Below, piece after piece: positions 31,899-40,680 of a stretch of DNA of 64,000 nucleotides. The stretch covers positions 62,001-126,000 of the forward strand of contig NZ_JACKSJ010000062.1 in assembly GCF_025821665.1 (NCBI RefSeq), in the 5' to 3' direction. Position 1 is the stretch's first letter; each line of letters starts with the position of its first letter. Source of the DNA: [Mycobacterium] manitobense. Its GTDB lineage: Bacteria; Actinomycetota; Actinomycetes; Mycobacteriales; Mycobacteriaceae. The notes under the pieces are model-generated. The model made no database searches. It saw only the letters and a list, made by a program, of their open reading frames with translations, and was not told the origin of the DNA. The translations under genes were made by a program, and so were the position numbers.

Positions 31899-32287
31899 AC
31901 GTAGTAGCACGGCCAGTTCTGCTCCCCAGGAGCGCTGACCAATGCAGGCGACCACATGGTCGGCACACCGCGGACGACCCAACAGTTCTTGTCGGCGAGA
32001 TCGACGCCGTTGGGATTGTCCGGCGGCGCCGCTTGCGGCGCCTGCTGCGGTTGGTTCTGCGGCAGGTCGGGAACTTCGGGGAGGCCGGGCTGTTGCTGCT
32101 TCTGCTGGCGCTCGTCGCAGATCTGCTGATGCGAGGGGGTCCGCGGCGACTCGTCCGGCTCCAGCGGGCCACAATCGATGGCAGGCTCGAAGGGTTGCGC
32201 ACTCGCCATCGGCGCGCCGCCCAGGATCGCGGCCGCAGCGGCCGCCACCATGAGACCTCGTACAGCAAATCCCCGGCACGATGGCAT
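31877..32287 (-). CDS. Secreted proline/glutamine-rich protein (136 aa)
   Basis: Exported hypothetical protein. The signal peptide (RGFAVRGLMVAAAAAAILGG) ends at about ASAQ. The mature chain starts with FEPAIDCGPLEPDE, has a low-complexity segment rich in Gln and Pro (EVPDLPQNQPQQAPQAAPPD), and ends with a compact Cys/Trp-containing motif (NCWVVRGVPTMW, NWPCYYVYG) suggesting one disulfide. The family is unknown. The ATG at 32287 gives a normal signal length. Confidence 0.72.
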   Translation of the reverse strand: MPSCRGFAVRGLMVAAAAAAILGGAPMASAQPFEPAIDCGPLEPDESPRTPSHQQICDERQQKQQQPGLPEVPDLPQNQPQQAPQAAPPDNPNGVDLADKNCWVVRGVPTMWSPALVSAPGEQNWPCYYVYGLTPH

Positions 32288-32477
32288 GGGCTCCCCTCCC
32301 TGTGGAAAGAACAGTAGACACCGGCGGGAGCCAAGATCGATACCGCTCAGCGCGAGCGGCGCGAATGCAATTTCCGTTTGCAAGCGCTTTTCCTCGTCGC
32401 GGGTGCGGCAAGCGCCCACAGCGAGGGCGTCACATTGGCGTCCCACCGTGCTCTCGAACGCCTTTAGTGTTCTGTAC

Positions 32478-33203
32478 ATGGCCATCGCATTCGACGACCT
32501 GCGCGCGCTTCACGACTCCGGGGCGTTGTACGCGCTGCTGTCGCAAATGTTGATGAACGAGGGCGTAAAGCAGCGGCTGGATGGTGAATTCGACTGGTCG
32601 GCGGACCTGGACGCGGATGCTCTTGTCTTCACCGGCCGCGCCTCGGGCGCGACGATCTCCACTTCGGTCGAGTTGATGGCCACTGTTGCGCCCGGCCCCC
32701 AGAGCATGATGTGGGGGCGTGCGCAGCCGCGCGGGGGTGGTGTCGGCGCACAGAGGATCCTCGATCACGGACGCGCGGAGAATCTGCCGAGCCTGCTGAA
32801 CGACGAGGTGCCGCTTCCCGACGGCTGGGATCCCTACGACACCGCTGAAGATGTCGCACAGGAGATCAGCGCCGTGGTGTCAGCGGTCACCGGCGGTGGG
32901 CTCACCTCAGTCGTCCCTGTCGATGGCGGCACGCTCGCCGTGCTCCTGCTCGGTGACCTCGACTTCGCCAGACCCCGCATCGATCACCGCTTCCTGGCCC
33001 GCGCACCGATGGCGCTGGGGACCGGTTTGATCGACGACCACCGCAACGCTGTACACGGTCTCGCCGTGATGTCCGGCTGGGCGATCGATTGGAGCGAGAA
33101 CTGGGACCGCGCTGATCTCAGCGATCCGGTGACCGGCAATTCTTCTGCCGCCGAGTTCGACGAGCACGGCAGGCTGGTCAAACTCGAAGGTGCACTGAGT
33201 TGA
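32478..33203 (+). CDS. DUF6882-like protein
   Basis: Protein of 241 residues that resembles DUF6882 proteins, a family common in actinobacteria and often placed near toxin-immunity or defence loci, with no defined reaction. Visible points are a helical N-terminus (FDDLRALHDSGALYALLSQM), a core with VFTGRASGATISTSVELMATV, and a C-terminal WAIDWSENWDRAD. The ATG at 32478 fits the N-terminal helix. Its TGA stop overlaps the TTG start of the next gene (TTGA), which implies coupled translation of the pair. Confidence 0.65.
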   Translation: MAIAFDDLRALHDSGALYALLSQMLMNEGVKQRLDGEFDWSADLDADALVFTGRASGATISTSVELMATVAPGPQSMMWGRAQPRGGGVGAQRILDHGRAENLPSLLNDEVPLPDGWDPYDTAEDVAQEISAVVSAVTGGGLTSVVPVDGGTLAVLLLGDLDFARPRIDHRFLARAPMALGTGLIDDHRNAVHGLAVMSGWAIDWSENWDRADLSDPVTGNSSAAEFDEHGRLVKLEGALS

Positions 33204-33736
33204 CCGCGGCGGCTCGACTGGCCGCCGCCGGTGTGGTGACCGTCGAACAGGGCCTGACAGACGGCGAGCTCGCGGATGTCGAGCAGGCGTTGGGCTTCAC
33301 GTTCGCCGACGACCACCGGGCGTTCCTCGCCGCGGGGCTACCGGTGGGCCCGACGTGGCCGGACTGGCGCAGCGAAGGTCGCCGGAGTCTGCACAAGCGG
33401 CTGCGACTGCCGCTCGACGGGATCCTGTTCGCGGTGGAGTGGAGTGCATTCTGGCCGCCCGCGTGGGGGCAGCGGCCCGCCAGCATGAAACATGCGCTGC
33501 GAACGGCGAATTACGAGTTGGCGCGCGCGCCCCGGCTGCTGCCGCTGCATGGGAACCACTACCTGCCTGCCGGTGCCGGCTCGTCGGGCGCGCCCGTGTT
33601 GTCGGTGGTCCAGGCCGATGTCACCGTTGTGGGCCGGGACGTCGCGGAGTACATCGAGTCCCTCGTCGACCCCGACGCTGCGCAGTCCCCGGTCGCCGCA
33701 CCCCATGTCGAGTTCTGGTCGGACCTGATCGACTGA
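33200..33736 (+). CDS. SMI1/KNR4-like (SUKH) family protein
   Basis: Protein of 178 residues with the SUKH/SMI1-KNR4 signature: GLTDGELADVEQALGFTFADDHRAFLAAGLPVG, then the W-rich core FAVEWSAFWPPAWGQRP and PLHGNHYLPAG. SUKH domains are typical immunity proteins against polymorphic toxins, but some act as scaffolds; no toxin gene is seen next door. The TTG start is chosen because of the 4-bp overlap with the upstream stop. The gene converges on the LysR-type gene. Confidence 0.72.
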   Translation: MTAAARLAAAGVVTVEQGLTDGELADVEQALGFTFADDHRAFLAAGLPVGPTWPDWRSEGRRSLHKRLRLPLDGILFAVEWSAFWPPAWGQRPASMKHALRTANYELARAPRLLPLHGNHYLPAGAGSSGAPVLSVVQADVTVVGRDVAEYIESLVDPDAAQSPVAAPHVEFWSDLID

Positions 33737-33752
33737 AGCGGGCACGGGGTTA

Positions 33753-34466
33753 TCAGCGGCGCCCGCGCGCGGCCCGGCCCGGCTTGCGGGCGACTTTTCC
33801 GGCGGCGGCGCGGGCCGCCTGTTTGGCGAGAGTCTTCTCCCGTGCGGTGCGTTTCGGTGCCGGCTGGTCCTGCGTCCGCGACGAACCGGGTTTGCGGCCC
33901 CGCACGATCCCGATGAACTCCTGGACCAGCACCGGCTGCGGGCCCTCCCGGACGGCGAGCGCCACCGGACACGTCGGCGCGTCGGTGATCGAGCGGTATG
34001 TGAGGTCCTTGCGGTGGTGGAGCCGCGCCAGCGACTGCGGAACCAGGAGTGCGCCGATCCCGGCGGCGACGAGTTCGATTGCCTCCCCAGTGGTCTCGGG
34101 CCGGTGATCAACCGGGGCGCCGGGTGCGTCCGCCCAGCCCAGGACGTCGTCGCGTGGGACCAACGTGGGCTCACCGTCGAGATCCGCGGCGGTGATCTCG
34201 TCGGCGGCCGTGAGTATGTGATCGGTCGGCACCACGGCGACCGTGGTCTCTTCGTAGAGCGGGATGACGGCAAGCCCGGACGTCTCGGCCGGCAGCCGGA
34301 GCACCGCCACGTCGAGGGCGCCCTGCCTGACTTCGGCGGCCGCGTCCGCCGCGGCGACGATGCGCAACTGCAGCGGGACGTCGGGGTGGCGCTCCGCCCA
34401 GATCCGGGCCCACTTCGCGGGCGTCCCACCGGGGACGTAACCGAGGGTGAGCGAGGCCGGATCCAC
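33753..34466 (-). CDS. LysR substrate-binding domain protein without HTH
   Basis: A LysR-type effector-binding domain (about residues 5-185), beginning LTLGYVPGGTPAKWARIWAERHPDVPLQL with VAVLRLPAETSGLAVIPLYEE and the second-lobe ETTGEAIELVAAGIGALLVP. The N-terminal winged HTH is wholly absent: the GTG start lies at the domain boundary and the upstream 28 bp lead straight into the divergent DUF5997 gene. A lysine/arginine-rich tail (TAREKTLAKQAARAAAGKVAR) of about 45 residues follows and could bind nucleic acid. Whether it regulates, chaperones or binds a metabolite is unknown. The pairing with DUF5997 recurs in mycobacteria, from memory. Confidence 0.8.
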   Translation of the reverse strand: MDPASLTLGYVPGGTPAKWARIWAERHPDVPLQLRIVAAADAAAEVRQGALDVAVLRLPAETSGLAVIPLYEETTVAVVPTDHILTAADEITAADLDGEPTLVPRDDVLGWADAPGAPVDHRPETTGEAIELVAAGIGALLVPQSLARLHHRKDLTYRSITDAPTCPVALAVREGPQPVLVQEFIGIVRGRKPGSSRTQDQPAPKRTAREKTLAKQAARAAAGKVARKPGRAARGRR

Positions 34467-34494
34467 CGCATCAGGCTACCGATAGGCTTGCACC

Positions 34495-34881
34495 ATGAGC
34501 AGGGCGAACGCACAGTCCATGAAACCCGCCACGGCGGCGAGGAAGCTGGACGTGTACCTCCCCGCGACGCCCGCGGAATTCCAGGCGAACCCGATCACCC
34601 GCGCCGAAATCGCCGCGCTGCAGGCGGACCCGCCACAGTGGCTCAAGGACCTCCGCAAGAACGGGCCGCACCCGAAGAACCTGGTGGCAGCCAAGCTCGG
34701 CGTCTCGATCGCGGGCCTCGCGCGCGGCGGCGTCACCGAGGCGCTGACCACCGAGCAGATCAATGCGCTGCTCGAGGAGAAGCCCGAGTGGCTGGTCGCC
34801 GAGCGCGAGAGCTACCAGAGCGTGCTGCGCGAGGAGCGACGCATCAAGGCGCTGCACGAGGATCAGGCTCGCGAGAGCTGA
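34495..34881 (+). CDS. DUF5997 family protein
   Basis: Small protein of 128 residues matching DUF5997, with the conserved KLDVYLPATPAEFQANPITRAEIAALQADPP and LVAAKLGVSIAGLARGGVTEALT blocks. The latter helix-turn-helix-like segment and QINALLEEKPEWL suggest a small helical DNA- or protein-binding domain. The function is undefined. Divergent from the HTH-less LysR-domain gene with a 28-bp gap, so the two likely share a promoter region. Confidence 0.75.
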   Translation: MSRANAQSMKPATAARKLDVYLPATPAEFQANPITRAEIAALQADPPQWLKDLRKNGPHPKNLVAAKLGVSIAGLARGGVTEALTTEQINALLEEKPEWLVAERESYQSVLREERRIKALHEDQARES

Positions 34882-35160
34882 GCGACGCCGTCGCCGATAA
34901 CACGCTTCGAATGTTCGACAGGAGGGCCACATCTGCATCGGGTGGCAGACCTTCCCTTAGGGCTGCGACGCAGGACAGGTGACGGGCTGATCTGCACCGC
35001 GACCGGACCGGATTACCGGAGTTTACGGTGTCGGCGTCGCGCTAAATGACTGTTGGGGCGCCCCGCGACTGAGCGGGATGTCGCGCAGTGGACATCTTAC
35101 AAATGCATGTTCACCCGTCAGTGGCGGAACAATCGTGATCAATTGCCAAGCAGGTATGAA
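34882..35160. other. Gene-free interval (279 bp) beside the orphan gene
   Basis: No gene, tRNA or convincing promoter was found. G+C visibly falls toward 35160, where the low-GC orphan begins, so this may contain one border of an acquired segment. No direct repeat with the 36839-36926 side was noticed. Confidence 0.5.
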
Positions 35161-36816
35161 CTACTTGAGCCCGTAGAGCTTAAGTCCGACGTGGTCAACT
35201 ATGAATCTGCGCTCCTCGCTGTCTAGAGCGAAGTAGACACGTCCTACTTGGTTCGGCGTTGTGTGATCGTCCACCTTCAGATGCGGGACTCGGCTGTACT
35301 TTTTGCCTTCGTACAGGAACTCGTCCTCGCCGCGCTTCTCCAATTCTTCGTCTATGACCGACACAACTAGCGAGTGTTCGTGTTGAAACCAATCCTTAAT
35401 TCGGCCGCCAATCACCGCATCCTTCTCGCGCCAATCGACAGCCGCGCGGGCGAGGCTCACGAGCTGATCTCGCATCTTCGGTGGGTGCGGATAGCTACTT
35501 GTCTTCCATGATCGAAAACTGCCGTCGGTGAATACGATCGCGCCCTCCGAGATGTCGGTCAAGAACTCCGCGAGAGTCTGCAACTCTCCATCAAGTAAGT
35601 CGGGCGCCAATGCCCAATCCTTTTGATGGCCTTCCTGAGCAATCGATACCGTCGGAAGCCTTCTGTACTGGTCGCCAAGCGCAGCGGTGAACGCCTGTTG
35701 CTGGTCGGCCATTGCTTTTTCGTAACGAGCTTCTGTCTCGGCCAGATACTCGTACAGGTCATCATTCTGTTGCTTCTGGTCACGGAGGGCCTCTTGCAAT
35801 TGCGCAATCTGCTCGGTGTGCGTAGCCGCCGCGCTTGCCCTCCGAATACTCTCGCGCAGCTGATCTTCTCGCTGAAGACGGCGCGATTCTGTGACGGCCC
35901 GGCTTGCGCGCTGTTGGAGAAGATTCGGGCCTGCTGCGGCGACCGACAGCGAGCCCAGCATTCGCATCAAGGTGCCGACTAATCTGTTCACACCGTGGCG
36001 AAACTCTTCGGCGCCCTGCCAGCCGTCATCGATCTCCGAAGTCGTGAAGATCGGGTGACGCTTGACCGTGGCAACGTCAGGCCACACGAGAGCGGCCCCG
36101 CGAAGTGGGATTTGGACGCCGTAGTCTTCGACTTTGTCATTGAGAGCCGGAATCGCTTCACCGCCCACCAGCACGACTTGCAGCAGTCCGGCAAGTTCGC
36201 GTGCCGCTTGTTGTGCGAACTTGTAGGCACCAGTTCCGCGCGCGTCGACCAGAAGTACCGGGAGCCGGTAGAGCTCGCTCAACGCTCCATGCACCGCGTC
36301 GACTTCTTGTCTCAGACCAATCTTGACAGGCCTGCCTGTGACAACCTGACCCCGCCGACGAAGAGTTATTTCGTCATCGAACAGAAGAGCTTTGACAATG
36401 CCCGGCCGTCGCACTTCGTCCACCGTCGCCGGACGCAAAATACCTTGTGTGTCGCGACCCATCTCGACCCGCACGACCGCACGGCTGTCATCAGCGAAGG
36501 CGATCAGCTCAACGACGAAGGTTGCGATCTCCGACCCTTGGATCGGTTGCTGAAGGCGACATTGGACGCATCGTATATCGCCGACTATGAGCGGACGCCA
36601 TGAAATTGACCTGACGTACCGACGAACGTCATCGACGTACTCTGCTTCGGCGGCGCCCTCTGACGAAAGCAGCGCAGCCGCGTCGATTCCTTGTGCTCCG
36701 CGGCCAACCCACTCGGCCACATGCTCCATCACTCGGTCGAATACCGCCTGCGGTGACGAACCGCTTGTCGCGGCGGACCAGAGGCAGTCAAATTCGACTA
36801 CGTACTGGAGATCCAA
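35161..36816 (-). CDS. Orphan coiled-coil protein (551 aa), probably acquired
   Basis: Unrecognised protein whose base composition is clearly AT-richer than its neighbours. An N-terminal part is followed by an alpha/beta segment at about 185-225 (LPVLLVDARGTGAYKFAQQA, then LLQVVLVGGEAIPALN). Next come IPLRGAALVWPDVATVKRHP, a coiled coil at about 305-385 (REDQLRESIRRASAAATHTE, Gln-rich), and a C-terminal domain ending VGRVYFALDSEERRFIVDHV. No Walker motif, signal peptide or membrane segment is present. The start is a TTG without a good ribosome site; the next in-frame ATG is residue 30. The coiled-coil-plus-terminal-domain layout and isolated low-GC context resemble single-gene defence or toxin-like loci, but this is inference. 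Confidence 0.75.
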   Translation of the reverse strand: MDLQYVVEFDCLWSAATSGSSPQAVFDRVMEHVAEWVGRGAQGIDAAALLSSEGAAEAEYVDDVRRYVRSISWRPLIVGDIRCVQCRLQQPIQGSEIATFVVELIAFADDSRAVVRVEMGRDTQGILRPATVDEVRRPGIVKALLFDDEITLRRRGQVVTGRPVKIGLRQEVDAVHGALSELYRLPVLLVDARGTGAYKFAQQAARELAGLLQVVLVGGEAIPALNDKVEDYGVQIPLRGAALVWPDVATVKRHPIFTTSEIDDGWQGAEEFRHGVNRLVGTLMRMLGSLSVAAAGPNLLQQRASRAVTESRRLQREDQLRESIRRASAAATHTEQIAQLQEALRDQKQQNDDLYEYLAETEARYEKAMADQQQAFTAALGDQYRRLPTVSIAQEGHQKDWALAPDLLDGELQTLAEFLTDISEGAIVFTDGSFRSWKTSSYPHPPKMRDQLVSLARAAVDWREKDAVIGGRIKDWFQHEHSLVVSVIDEELEKRGEDEFLYEGKKYSRVPHLKVDDHTTPNQVGRVYFALDSEERRFIVDHVGLKLYGLK

Positions 36817-36866
36817 GATGAATTTACTTTCGATCTAGGTCATTCTCGCGAGCATTAGTCGGCCGA

Positions 36867-36915
36867 CGGCCAGTTACTGCACGCATATTTGCAATTTGCG
36901 TGCCATAACTGGCCG
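36867..36915 (-). terminator. Terminator hairpin of the nrdHIE operon
   Basis: A 10-bp stem CGGCCAGTTA/TAACTGGCCG (36867-36876 and 36906-36915) encloses a 3-base mismatch and a 6-bp stem CACGCA/TGCGTG around a TATTTGCAATT loop. It begins 12 bp beyond the nrdE stop on the minus strand and insulates the orphan gene from nrdE transcription. Confidence 0.8.
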
Positions 36916-36926
36916 GAGACCCTGCG

Positions 36927-39092
36927 TCACAACATGCAGCTGACGCAATTTTCCACCTCAGTGCCCGCCAGCGCCATCTGGCGTAGGCGGATGTAGTACA
37001 GCGTCTTGATGCCCTTGCGCCAGGCGTAGATCTGCGCCTTGTTCACGTCGCGGGTGGTGGCCGTGTCCTTGAAGAAAAGCGTCAGGCTCAAGCCCTGATC
37101 CACGTGCTGGGTGGCCGCGGCGTAGGTGTCGATGATCTTCTCGTAACCGATCTCGTACGCATCCTGGTAGTACTCCAGGTTGTCGTTGGTCAGGTACGGC
37201 GCCGGGTAGTAGGCGCGACCGATCTTGCCTTCCTTGCGGATCTCGATCTTCGACGCGACCGGGTGGATCGACGACGTCGAGTGGTTGATGTAGGAGATCG
37301 ACCCCGTCGGTGGGACGGCCTGCAGGTTCTGGTTGTAGATGCCGTGCGTCTGCACCGACTCCTTCAGCCGCTTCCAGTCGTCCTGGTTGGGGATGCGGAT
37401 GTCGGCGTCGGCGAACAGCTGACGCACCCGCTCGGTGGCCGGCTCCCACACCTGGTCGGTGTACTTGTCGAAGAACTCCCCCGACGCGTACTTCGACTTC
37501 TCGAACCCGCCGAACTTCGTACCGCGTTCGATCGCAATGCGATTCGACGCCCGCAGCGCGTGGTAGAGCACCGTGTAGAAGTACATGTTGGTGAAGTCGA
37601 CGCCCTCTTCGGAGCCGTAGTGGATCCGCTCACGGGCGAGGTAGCCGTGCAGGTTCATCTGCCCGAGGCCGATCGCATGGGACTCCTTGTTGCCCTGCTC
37701 GATCGACGGCACCGACGTGATCGACGTCTGGTCGGACACGGCGGTGAGCCCGCGGATCGCCACCTCGATGGTCTGCGCGAAGTCCGGGGAGTCCATCGCC
37801 TTGGCGATGTTCAGCGACCCGAGGTTGCACGAGATGTCCTTGCCGATCCTCTTGTACGACAGGTCATCGTTGAATTCCGACGGCGTGGACACCTGCAGGA
37901 TCTCCGAGCACAGGTTGCTGTGCGTGATCTTGCCCTCGATCGGGTTGGCCCGGTTCACGGTGTCCTCGTACATGATGTACGGGTAGCCGGACTCGAACTG
38001 CAGCTCGGCCAGGGTCTGGAAGAACTCGCGGGCCTTGATCTTGGTCTTGCGGATCCGCGCGTCGTCGACCATCTCGTAGTACTTCTCGGTGATCGAGATG
38101 TCGGCGAACGGCACGCCGTAGACGCGTTCCACGTCGTACGGCGAGAACAGGTACATGTCCTCGTTCTTCTTGGCCAGCTCGAACGTGATGTCCGGGATCA
38201 CCACGCCGAGTGACAGCGTCTTGATCCGGATCTTCTCGTCGGCGTTCTCGCGCTTGGTGTCCAGGAAGCGGTAGATGTCGGGGTGGTGGGCCTGCAGGTA
38301 CACCGCGCCCGCACCCTGGCGCGCGCCGAGCTGGTTGGCGTAGGAGAACGAGTCCTCGAGCAGCTTCATGATCGGGATGACGCCCGAGCTCTGGTTCTCG
38401 ATGTTCTTGATCGGGGCGCCGTGCTCGCGGATGTTGGACAGCAGCAGCGCCACCCCGCCACCGCGCTTGGACAGCTGCAGTGCCGAGTTGATGGAGCGCC
38501 CGATGGACTCCATGTTGTCCTCGATGCGCAGCAGGAAGCAGGACACCGGCTCGCCGCGCTGCTTCTTGCCCGAGTTGAGGAACGTCGGGGTGGCCGGCTG
38601 GAAACGGCCGTCGATGATCTCGTCGACGAGCTTCTCGGCCAGCGCCGTGTCACCGGCGGCCAGCGTCAGGGACACCATCACCACGCGGTCCTCGAACCGC
38701 TCCAGGTAGCGCTTCCCGTCGAAGGTCTTCAGCGTGTAGGAGGTGTAGTACTTGAACGCGCCGAGGAACGTCGGGAAGCGGAACTTCTTGGCGTAGGCCC
38801 GATCCAGCAGCGTCTTGACGAAGTTGCGCGAGTACTGGTCGAGCACCTCGCGCTCGTAGTACTCCTTCTGGACCAGATAGTCGAGCTTCTCGTCCTGATT
38901 GTGGAAGAAGACCGTGTTCTGGTTGACGTGCTGCAGGAAGTACTGGTTCGCGGCTTCCCGATCCTTGTCGAACTGGATCTTGCCGTCCTTGTCGTACAGG
39001 TTCAGCATCGCGTTGAGCGCGTGGTAGTCCGTCTCGCCCGGAAGCGCGTGCACGCCGGTGGTTACAGGTTCTGCAGTGACGGTTGGTGACAC
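36927..39092 (-). CDS. nrdE: Ribonucleoside-diphosphate reductase class Ib alpha subunit NrdE
   Basis: Catalytic subunit of 721 residues reducing ribonucleoside diphosphates with the NrdF2 radical. Visible are the first redox cysteine in [12 protein letters not shown], the finger-loop cysteine region [13 protein letters not shown] with NLGSLNIAK, the radical-transfer tyrosines near the C-terminus ([15 protein letters not shown] stretch), and the terminal CVSC pair (ENCVSCML) reduced by NrdH. No ATP-cone precedes the catalytic domain, as expected for class Ib. The GTG at 39092 aligns with the M. tuberculosis N-terminus SPTVTAEPV and lies within the nrdI 3' end (31-bp overlap). Confidence 0.97.
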   Translation of the reverse strand: MSPTVTAEPVTTGVHALPGETDYHALNAMLNLYDKDGKIQFDKDREAANQYFLQHVNQNTVFFHNQDEKLDYLVQKEYYEREVLDQYSRNFVKTLLDRAYAKKFRFPTFLGAFKYYTSYTLKTFDGKRYLERFEDRVVMVSLTLAAGDTALAEKLVDEIIDGRFQPATPTFLNSGKKQRGEPVSCFLLRIEDNMESIGRSINSALQLSKRGGGVALLLSNIREHGAPIKNIENQSSGVIPIMKLLEDSFSYANQLGARQGAGAVYLQAHHPDIYRFLDTKRENADEKIRIKTLSLGVVIPDITFELAKKNEDMYLFSPYDVERVYGVPFADISITEKYYEMVDDARIRKTKIKAREFFQTLAELQFESGYPYIMYEDTVNRANPIEGKITHSNLCSEILQVSTPSEFNDDLSYKRIGKDISCNLGSLNIAKAMDSPDFAQTIEVAIRGLTAVSDQTSITSVPSIEQGNKESHAIGLGQMNLHGYLARERIHYGSEEGVDFTNMYFYTVLYHALRASNRIAIERGTKFGGFEKSKYASGEFFDKYTDQVWEPATERVRQLFADADIRIPNQDDWKRLKESVQTHGIYNQNLQAVPPTGSISYINHSTSSIHPVASKIEIRKEGKIGRAYYPAPYLTNDNLEYYQDAYEIGYEKIIDTYAAATQHVDQGLSLTLFFKDTATTRDVNKAQIYAWRKGIKTLYYIRLRQMALAGTEVENCVSCML

Positions 39093-39508
39093 GTCTGGTC
39101 CTTCCAGAAGTCTTCCAGGCCCGCGCGGACGGCGAAGACGTCGTCCGTGGTGCCCATGAGCTCGAAACGGTAGAGGTACGGGACGGCGCACTTGCGGGAG
39201 ACGACGACCCCCGCGTAGCCGAACTCGGCGCCGAAGTTGGTGTTGCCCGCGGCGATGACGCCGCGGATCAACGACCGGTTGTGTTCGTTGTTGAGGAAGG
39301 CGATCACCTGTTTGGGGACGTAGCCCCCGTGATCGGGATCCGGACCGTTGGCGTGCCCGCCACCGTAGGTCGGCAGCACCAGGACGTAGGGCTCGTCGAC
39401 CTGGATGCGCTCACGCAGCGGGATCCGCGTGGCGGGCAGGCCGAGCTTCTCGACGAACCGGTGCGTGTTCTCCGAGACGCTGGAGAAGTACACGATGTTG
39501 CCGGTCAT
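39062..39508 (-). CDS. nrdI: Flavodoxin-like protein NrdI
   Basis: Flavodoxin-like FMN protein of 148 residues that supplies oxidant or electrons for building the NrdF Mn-tyrosyl cofactor. The N-terminal [18 protein letters not shown] is the FMN phosphate loop, with [13 protein letters not shown] and the 50s-loop-like [18 protein letters not shown]. The ATG follows GGAGG. It overlaps nrdE by 31 bp and lies 39 bp after nrdH, giving the standard nrdHIE order. Confidence 0.97.
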   Translation of the reverse strand: MTGNIVYFSSVSENTHRFVEKLGLPATRIPLRERIQVDEPYVLVLPTYGGGHANGPDPDHGGYVPKQVIAFLNNEHNRSLIRGVIAAGNTNFGAEFGYAGVVVSRKCAVPYLYRFELMGTTDDVFAVRAGLEDFWKDQTCHQPSLQNL

Positions 39509-39547
39509 GATCGAGTCGCCCTCCTTCCTGCCTCGCGGATAGCCCCG

Positions 39548-39790
39548 TCAGGCCGTCGCCGCGACCGCTCCGCCGAGCGCCTTGATGCGATCGGGGCGGA
39601 AGCCCGACCAGTGGTCGTTGCCGACCACCACGACGGGCGCCTGCAGGTAGCCCAGGGCCATGACGTAGTCGCGGGCCTCGCTGTCGAGGCTGATGTCGAC
39701 CGTCTCGTACGCGATGCCCTGCTTGTCCAACGCCTTGTAGGTGGCGTTGCACTGCACGCAAGCCGGCTTGGTGTAAACGGTGACGGTCAT
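39548..39790 (-). CDS. nrdH: Glutaredoxin-like protein NrdH
   Basis: Redoxin of 80 residues that reduces the NrdE C-terminal cysteines, itself reduced by thioredoxin reductase. The active site is PACVQCNATY with the CxxC pair at 11-14, then DISLDSEARDYV and a conserved FRPDRIKAL tail (WSGFRPD motif). The ATG at 39790 follows GAGGAG. First gene of the operon, with the NrdR-like box about 200 bp upstream. Confidence 0.96.
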   Translation of the reverse strand: MTVTVYTKPACVQCNATYKALDKQGIAYETVDISLDSEARDYVMALGYLQAPVVVVGNDHWSGFRPDRIKALGGAVAATA

Positions 39791-40264
39791 TGACGGCTCC
39801 TCGGGCGTGTGACGGGTGGTGAGGCGAACGGACTGGCAACGGAACGGAGACTGCATATCGCTCTAGTTCAGCGACCCGCAGACTCACAAAATTCCTGGAC
39901 GCCCGGGGTGCTCGACCGGTGGTGCCGAAATGCTCTGACCACTGGATTCTGCGCTCCGGCCGACCTGGAGAACCGTGGGGTCTGTCGGTGTGCAAGACAC
40001 TACACCTGGTGTCCGACAAAGCCAGGGGATACCAGATGTTCTGAATAACATTTCTGGAATTCCCAGGTCGTAAGCCCACGCACAGCCGCAGTCTCGGCGT
40101 GTCGCGCCCGATGACGCGCCGCGTGTCGCAAGATGGGAGATGTCTACCACCGGGCACCGACAACGGCCCGGCACCGGGGCAACGTCCGAGGCGCTCCAGC
40201 AAACGCCGACGGGCGCGCCGGTTTGGTGATCGGCCACGTCCGCCGACCCGTTTAGGTTGGAACC
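39791..40264. promoter_or_regulatory. nrdHIE upstream region with NrdR-like box
   Basis: No gene was accepted in this 474-bp interval. ACACTACACCTGGTGT at 39997-40012 matches the ACAC...GTGT ends of the 16-bp NrdR consensus and includes ACACTA. A second box three turns away was not found. Open frames on either strand here have no ribosome site and poor protein character. Confidence 0.6.
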
Positions 40265-40675
40265 ATGAGTTGGGACGTGTTCGTCATGAGGTTCCCGAAG
40301 CACGTCACCACGCCGGCGGAGATACCGGCGGACTGGCATCCAGAGGACATCGGGACGGCCGGGGAGGTCCGTGCCGCGATCGACGCCCTGGTCGCCGACA
40401 TGGCCTGGGGTTCCGACGGCTGGGGCCAGGGCACCGGGGACGGCTTCTCGGTAGAGACGTCGCTACGAGAGCCCGACGACGCACCCGTCAACGGCTTCAC
40501 CCTGATGTTCCGCGGCGGGGGCGACGCGGCGAACCTCGCCATGGCGTTGGCGGCACGGTTCGACGCCCGCGCACTCGGCAGCGGCGTGTTCCTCGAACCC
40601 GATTCGGCCGGCGACGCGTTCGACAGCTGGCAGCGCTACCGCGACCACGCGCTGCGGCCGCGCCCCCGGCAGTAG
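40265..40675 (+). CDS. Hypothetical protein (136 aa)
   Basis: Soluble protein with a compact aromatic-rich sequence (SWDVFVMRFPKHVTTPAEIP, WGSDGWGQGTGDGFSVET). Its repeated GxGDGF and FRGGGDAANLAMALAARFD suggest a small alpha/beta domain. No named family is recognised. It starts at an ATG shortly after a divergent nrd promoter region and converges on the FMN-reductase-like gene. The protein-like character and synteny outside the insertions support it being real. Confidence 0.62.
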   Translation: MSWDVFVMRFPKHVTTPAEIPADWHPEDIGTAGEVRAAIDALVADMAWGSDGWGQGTGDGFSVETSLREPDDAPVNGFTLMFRGGGDAANLAMALAARFDARALGSGVFLEPDSAGDAFDSWQRYRDHALRPRPRQ

Positions 40676-40680
40676 CGGCC

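Noticed and set aside
34882..36926. Prophage or integrative element around the orphan gene
   Set aside because: No integrase, tRNA, transposase or direct repeats were found; only base composition suggests transfer.
39884..40339. 151-residue minus-strand frame upstream of nrdH
   Set aside because: It crosses the NrdR-like box and lacks a ribosome site or family resemblance.
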